Below are positions 13,597-19,013 of a DNA stretch of 19,013 bases, one piece after another. The notes under the pieces are model-generated. The model saw only the letters and a list, made by a program, of their open reading frames with translations. It searched no databases and was not told the DNA's origin. The stretch's first letter is position 1, and each line of letters opens with the position of its first letter. The stretch comes from CALVNN01 sp964393975 (lineage in GTDB: Bacteria > Bacillota > Clostridia > Christensenellales > UBA1242), in the NCBI GenBank assembly GCA_964393975.1, contig CAYMVO010000018.1, forward strand, positions 1 through 19,013, given 5' to 3'. The position numbers were made by a program, and so were the translations under genes.

Positions 13597-13837
13597 AGTG
13601 TTAATATAGGCAAAGATTAAGGAAGAAAGGGAGAGTGCAACTAATAAATGTACCTAAATTAATTAGGTAGACTATGGTTAATTATTTTATGGGGGTGCTT
13701 ATAACCTAAATATTTATAGTGATACGCAAACAAGTGTATCGGCGCTCAATTCCTTTAGTGTTTGTAATATATTGTTAGTTATTTGCCTATTCAAAAAGTC
13801 CTTTTTTGGCACAAAAAGAGGATGAGGAGGTTAGGGT
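13597..13837 (+). promoter_or_regulatory. Structured 5' leader of the giant surface-protein gene
   Basis: ATAGGCAAA (13606-13614) pairs perfectly with TTTGCCTAT (13782-13790), closing a 185-nt domain. Inside are hairpins ACCTAA/TTAGGT (13652-13668) and GATACGC/GTGTATC (13721-13740), and a possible GGTTA/TAACC pair (13676-13706). After the domain, TCCTTTTT and AAAAAGAGGA can pair just before the SD GAGGAGG, which lies 7 nt before the ATG. This is the layout of a cis-acting control RNA. I do not recognise a known riboswitch consensus, so the ligand or trigger, if any, is unknown. Confidence 0.5.
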
Positions 13838-16800
13838 ATGATAAAGGTTAATAGAAAGGCGAGCACATTATTATGGGTGGTGATAGGTGTAATACTATTA
13901 ATAGGTGTTACATTTGCGAGTGTATATTTTTACGGTAAGACTGCAACTATGTTTGTTTATCCTGTTGCATTGACCTCAAATATAGATATGAAGTCAAGTT
14001 TGGAGGATGTGGTCCCAGATGAGATTATAATAAACAAAGTATCATTTAGTATGCAAGATGAGTCAAAAAACATATTCATCAGGGCGAATGTAAGATATTA
14101 TGTTGACCGAGAGATGACGAACGAAGACAGAAAATTTTTGACGAGTATAAACTATGATGGTATAGAGACCATATCAGGTACGGGCTATAAATGGGCACGA
14201 GGGAGTGATGGATATTATTATTTAGTTAACAGCAACACAGGGCTACCGTTTAAAGTAAATGGTGCGGATACGACAGAGTACAAGCTATGTGAGAATGTGG
14301 TATATAAAGGAGTGAAGAGTATAGGAGAGACTCGCGCTCCTAAAGAATTAAAGTTGAAAGTAGAATTGCAAGCAATAAACGCAAAGAATATAACTGCTAC
14401 AACGTTAGAGGGAGTGGCGTTAAAATTTAAAGATTTTTTTGGTAATAATTATGCGTTAGGGTACATAGTGACTTTTAACACTTTGGAATCGGGCGCTTGT
14501 CCATCGCAGGTATTTTTGACTAGTGGTGGTAAAGTGGTTCGTCCTGAAACTCCTTCAAAAGTAGGTAGTGTATTTGAAGATTGGTATACAGATGCAGAAT
14601 ATACAAATGTTTATGATTTTGATACTGAGGTGGAGAGTAGTTTTACATTATATGCGAAATACAAGGAGCATAGGTCTTTAACTATAACACAAGATGAGGG
14701 TGTAGAATTGGTTAACGTGGTTACCTCAGAAGGTGTTAATGTGGGTGATGGTGGGAGCGTAGGATTAAATGATACTATTACCATTACAGCTACGCCGAAA
14801 GCGGGATATACAATGCTACTAACTGTAAATGGTAGTGTTTTTGAGAGTGGTAGCACACATAATGTTGTAGATGATGTAGTGGTTAATGTTACCACTACGA
14901 AGTTGATATATACACTAACCTACAATGAGGGAGTGGGATATTTAATTGAGATAACTAAAGGGACAGAAAAGGGGTGTCTTGCAAATAATGCAACTTTGAG
15001 TTATGGTGACGAATTGAATATATCTATCACGAGTGATATAGGATATGATGTTAATTGGATAATTGCGAATGGTAATAATATAATTAATAATGGAACTAGT
15101 GTTAATGTGATAGGCGATGTTAAAGTGATAGTAACGTCTAAATTACAACAATACACCGTGACTTATGACGCTACAGCGAATGGTGGTAGTACTGCTCAAG
15201 CGACGAAGACAGTGAGTTATGGTGCGGAAGTAGACTTGACGCCGACAGCGAGTAAAGAGGGATATGAGTATATAGGTTGGAATACAGACAAGAATGCGAA
15301 AGAAGGGCTATCTAGACTAACGATGGGAACGAGTAGCATAACCTTATACGCAATCTATAAAAAGACTACGATATATACCTTTTACCAGTTAGACGGGAAA
15401 AAAGATATTAAGACGGTGTATATATACAACAATGACACAAACGGAGCGACCACCGCACCGGAGTTAGCGGAAATAGATGGTCTAACGAAGGAAGGTTGGG
15501 GGACTAGTTCGACGACTACAACAGTAAGTGTAGAAGGTGGACAAACGAATGTTCCAGCTACTGACACAAAAGCATACTATGCAATATATAGTTACCCTGT
15601 AACCATAACGTATAACGGTAATGGTAACACAGACGGTAGTGTAACGAGTTCAACGGGAACAGCGTACAAGACAGCTACAGGTACGAGTGAGGTAAATATT
15701 ACAAAAGCAAGTATTACGCTAAATGCGAATGGTTTTAGAAAGGCAGGATATGCGTTTAGCAAGTGGGCAGAAGGTAGCACGACTGGTACACAATACAACG
15801 CAGGCGAGGTGAGGAGTCTAGCGAGTGATGTGACGGAGTATGCTATTTGGGAAGTTGTGACATATACTATAACCTACGCACTAGACGGAGGTAGTTTACC
15901 TGATCCAAGTCCAGCGAGGTACACGGTAGAAAGTGAGGATATTACATTAAACAAACCTACCAAGACAGGATATACCTTTAGTGGTTGGACAGGTAGTAAT
16001 GGAGATATTCCGCAAGCTGAAGTTGTAATAAAGAAAGGAAGTACAGAGAACAAGAGGTATACAGCACACTGGACAGCTAATACATACAAATTGACTATTA
16101 AAGAAAGCGACTCGATCACTACAGTCACGAATGGTAGTGGTGAACCAGTGACTAGTGGAGGTGATATAACCTACGGCGAAGTACTAAGTATAACGGTAGT
16201 AGGGAATACAGGGTACAATGTTAGTTGGCGCGTAGAAAATGGTACGACATCAATAGACAACGCTACTAGTATAAGTGTAGCGGGAGATGTGGCTATAACG
16301 GTGACGTCTGGTGTACAACAATACACCGTGACTTATGACGCTACAGCGAATGGTGGTAGTACTGCTCANNNNNNNNNNNNNNNNNNNNNNNNNNNNNNNN
16401 NNNNNNNNNNNNNNNNNNNNNNNNNNNNNNNNNNNNNNNNNNNNNNNNNNNNNNNNNNNNNNNNNNNNCACAATACAACGCAGGCGAGGTGAGGAGTCTA
16501 GCGAGTGATGTGACGGAGTATGCGGTGTGGAGTATAGAGACGTACACTATATCCTATATTCTAGACGGAGGCACATTGTCTACATCAAATCCTGAGTCGT
16601 ATACTATTGAAAGCAACACTATTACCTTGAATAATCCTACCAAGACAGGATATACCTTTAGTGGTTGGACAGGTAGTAATGGAGATGCTTTACAAAATAA
16701 GGTAACAATAAAGAAAGGTAGTACTGGCAATAAGACCTATATAGCTCACTGGACAGCGAATAAATACACACTAACCTATAGCACAGATAAGAGCTATACA

Positions 16801-19013
16801 ATAAAAGTCACAAAAGGAACGGATACAAACGGTTTAGGGACTGGTGCGACCGTAAGCCATGGTGATACACTAACTATAATAGTAAATGGTGCCACAGGAT
16901 ACGATGTTAGCTGGAAAGTAGTAAACGGGGGTGTGACGACTGATAATTCAGGTACAGTGAGTGTAGCGGGTAATGTGGCTATAACGGTGACATCTACGTT
17001 AAAGACATATTCGCTAAGTATAAACACCTCTAATGCAACAGTGACAGTAAAGAACGGTAGTACAGTGCTAAGTGGTGGTACGAATAAGATTACTCACGGA
17101 GATACTCTTACGATATCTGCCACTGCAAATAATGGATACAAGATAAGTACATTTACAGTAAATGGGGGTACGTTTACTAGTGGGGATACACATACGGTAT
17201 CGAGTGATGTAGTAGTGAATGTAGTATCATCATTAAATACCTACAAACTATCATATACAGAGAATAATTGTACTATATCTGTAATGAGGGGTGGCGTTGG
17301 CGTAAAAGCAGACACTGGTACTATCTCACATTATGATGTGCTAACTATAGTGGCTAATGCAGACGAAGATTATGAAGTGAAATCTATAAAGGTGAATGAT
17401 ACTGAAATAATTAATGGTAGTATGTGGGTAGTAACGAGTGATGTGACTATTGACGTGACTGCCGAGTTAAAGACTTATTTAGTCACGATCAATAAAGGTG
17501 CCAACATAGAGTCAGTGACAGTCATCGCAAACGGAGATACTATAAAGAGTGGTACGTTTGTCACAATAAATACAGTACTCACTATATCCGCTACTGCTAC
17601 TAGTGGATACACTGCGAGCTGGCTAGTAGTATGTGGTGATACCGCTACGAAGAACGGTACTAGTGTCACTGTGACAGATAAAGTGACTATAACCGCCGTA
17701 GGCAGTACATCGTACTCGTTTGGTAAGCTTGATAGTACTAATACAGACAATACAAACTTAGTAGGTAAATACTATGTACAAATGGGTACTTACCCACAGA
17801 CATTGTATGAAGGGACAAATACTACTTGGGCACAGGTAAAGGATACGAGTGGTAATGCCGTGACCTATACTCTAGACGGTACACCTTGTAACGTCTACAC
17901 AGACGGTACGGATGAGTATGTGAAGCTTACAACGACTAGTGCGAATAGCGATTATTACTCTGAAGCATGGTATGCAGGCTATCAAGGAGAACATTACTAC
18001 AAGATAGAGCCGGTACGTTGGGTGATACTAGGCTATGGTGATGATACTGCACTAGGTGCTAGTGATATTACGAGTTATACCGCGACGAGCTTAACATTTA
18101 GTACTAGTGCGCAGGTGAAGGTAAAAGAATATGGTCTACTAGTCCTCAGTGAAAAGGCATTGGTACAGCAAATGTTTAACTCTAGGACAGAGCACAATGT
18201 GACTACAGGTGATGATAGTATAAAGGCGCAGAATGACTGGAAGAATAGCTCGATAAGAGAATATATGAGTGGCACACTCATAAATGAACTATTCACAGAG
18301 ACTCAGCAAGGTTACCTAATAACGCAAAACTTAACTACGACATATAAACCATCAACAGCGACAGATACGACCGCAAAACAGCTCACTACGACAGACCAAC
18401 TCTTCCTCTTGGGATATAAGCAAAGTACTTATGTTGATACATTTAATGTAGTAAGCTACCTTAAAGTTGCAACAGGTGGGACAGCGCAAGCCAAAGCGAG
18501 TGATCTAGGATATGCGACGGGATGTTATCGTTATACAGGTTCGCCGACTACTTACACGGACAACACCTATTGGTGGCTTCGTGCGGGCATCTATTATGAT
18601 GCTAACGACGCGTCCAGCGTCAGCACTTCTGGCGGTGTCGACGACAGCTATGTCACTTACTCTTACGTCGGCGTCCGTCCTGCGTGTGTGTTCAACCCTT
18701 GGTATGAGCCACCATACACCTTTGGGCAATATGATGCTGATACGAACCCAAGTGACCAATTTAACGGATATTACTATGTAGATATGGGTACTTACCCACA
18801 GACAGTGGCAACTAGTACGGAATTGAATAATATAGACAAGACAACATCAGTAGGAACATACAAATTGAACGCTACTGATACGACTACCACGTATCCGGTA
18901 TATTCAGACGGTACGGATAAGTATGTGCTATATGGCTCATCATACTACAAGATAGAACCTGTACGTTGGCTAATCTTAGGCTATGGAGATAATACGGGAA
19001 TACTTGATGGAGA
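13838..19013 (+). CDS. Giant multi-repeat surface protein (paralogue 3 of 3), interrupted by gap, 3' end outside window
   Basis: Signal-anchor (residues 10-30), then the family beta domain (about 35-200; IRANVRYYV, YYYLVNSNTG, DTTEYKLCENVV, LKVELQAINAKNI), then many 60-75-residue repeats. These mix classical InlB/Listeria-Bacteroides repeats (GYTFSGWTGS, GYEYIGW, closing YAIW/AHW) with divergent ones having an ITATPKAGY-like core. From about 17710 there are tandem DUF6273-type domains: YYVQMGTYPQT...YYKIEPVRWVILGYGD, then WWLR and VGVRPA (first copy), and YYVDMGTYPQT...YYKIEPVRWLILGYGD (second, cut by the window end). Frame 2 before the N block becomes frame 1 after it; a 590-nt fill restores one frame, giving at least 1,888 residues. 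GC (45-50% in sampled lines) is well above the neighbouring genes. Likely an adhesin or binding protein; the ligand is unknown. Confidence 0.85.
15144..15843 (+). repeat. Intragenic 700-nt segment, partly seen again at 16314-16523
   Basis: The first 55 nt (15144-15198) recur exactly at 16314-16368, directly before the N block, and the last 55 nt (15789-15843) recur exactly at 16469-16523, directly after it. The bases just outside differ in each case. The middle 590 nt of the second copy are missing from the assembly. The segment encodes about three repeat units of the surface protein. Confidence 0.85.
16369..16468. other. Assembly gap of 100 N
   Basis: Exactly 100 N, a scaffolder's default size rather than a measured length. 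It lies in the second copy of the intragenic repeat. The reading frame requires a true length of 2 modulo 3; the copy-based estimate, 590 nt, meets this. Confidence 0.95.
18571..18690 (+). other. A-poor, GC-rich segment in the first DUF6273 domain, possible variable region
   Basis: Counted by eye: 69 of 120 bases are G or C (57.5%) and only 17 are A (14%). None of the roughly 40 codons from WWLR to VRPA ends in A, whereas A-ending codons (ACA, ATA, GTA, CTA) are common in the rest of the gene. NNC codons dominate (GAC, TCC, AGC, GTC, GGC, TAC). The place, just before the end of a WWLR...GVRPA-type domain, is like that of variable repeats in lectin-fold targets of diversity-generating retroelements. 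Confidence 0.4.

Noticed and set aside
16469..16492. Apparent frameshift and stop after the N block ending the giant gene early
   Set aside because: The frame change comes from the arbitrary 100-N gap length; the downstream frame stays open to the window end and continues the same repeats.
18505..18781. Overlapping ORFs on both strands in the GC-rich segment
   Set aside because: Stop codons are rare in A-poor DNA; the in-frame DUF6273 reading explains the region and the overlapping frames show no family.
13838..19013. CRISPR array or tandem DNA repeat
   Set aside because: The recurrent motifs are coding repeats of varied length and sequence in one reading frame, not fixed repeats with unique spacers.

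Overview
The window reads as a low-GC Firmicute, most likely an uncultured, anaerobic Clostridia-type bacterium. The reasons are AT-rich DNA, purine-rich Shine-Dalgarno (SD) sites, many near-consensus sigma-A promoters (TTGACA/TTGACT, 17 bp, TATAAT/TATACT), a SPOCS+LysM protein resembling the clostridial spore-coat factor SipL, and SpoVG. It looks like metagenomic sequence: there is a 100-N gap whose flanks carry the footprint of a de Bruijn assembler.

Left part (1-3.5 kb): a membrane-anchored surface protein with an InlB-type repeat (minus); tRNA-Arg(ACG) with its own promoter and terminator (minus); then about 0.95 kb without protein genes that holds two candidate structured RNAs in tandem (plus), each ending in a strong intrinsic terminator; then a GT4 glycosyltransferase (minus). 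Middle part (3.5-10.5 kb): SPOCS/LysM protein, a TspO/MBR-like five-helix membrane protein, an HtrA-type serine protease whose ribosome site lies inside a terminator hairpin, a GT2 glycosyltransferase with a TPR-like tail, a small YcxB-like membrane protein (all plus), and a secreted VanW-family protein (minus). Right part (10.6-19 kb): a non-coding stretch with a cluster of DnaA-box-like sites, a second membrane-anchored surface protein, spoVG (minus) and murC (plus) diverging from a shared intergenic region, and a third, giant member of the surface-protein family. That protein has many InlB-type repeats and at least two DUF6273-type domains, follows a structured 240-nt leader, and runs off the window end.

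The shared theme is the cell envelope and its surface: murC, VanW, two glycosyltransferases, a surface protease and three paralogous anchored beta-domain proteins. The points most worth checking are: (i) an A-poor, GC-rich segment at the end of the first DUF6273 domain that looks like a variable region of a diversity-generating retroelement, although no reverse transcriptase or template repeat is in this window; (ii) the two unassigned RNAs at 1.57-2.13 kb; (iii) the assembly gap, which the sequence predicts to be an exact 590-nt copy of upstream DNA.
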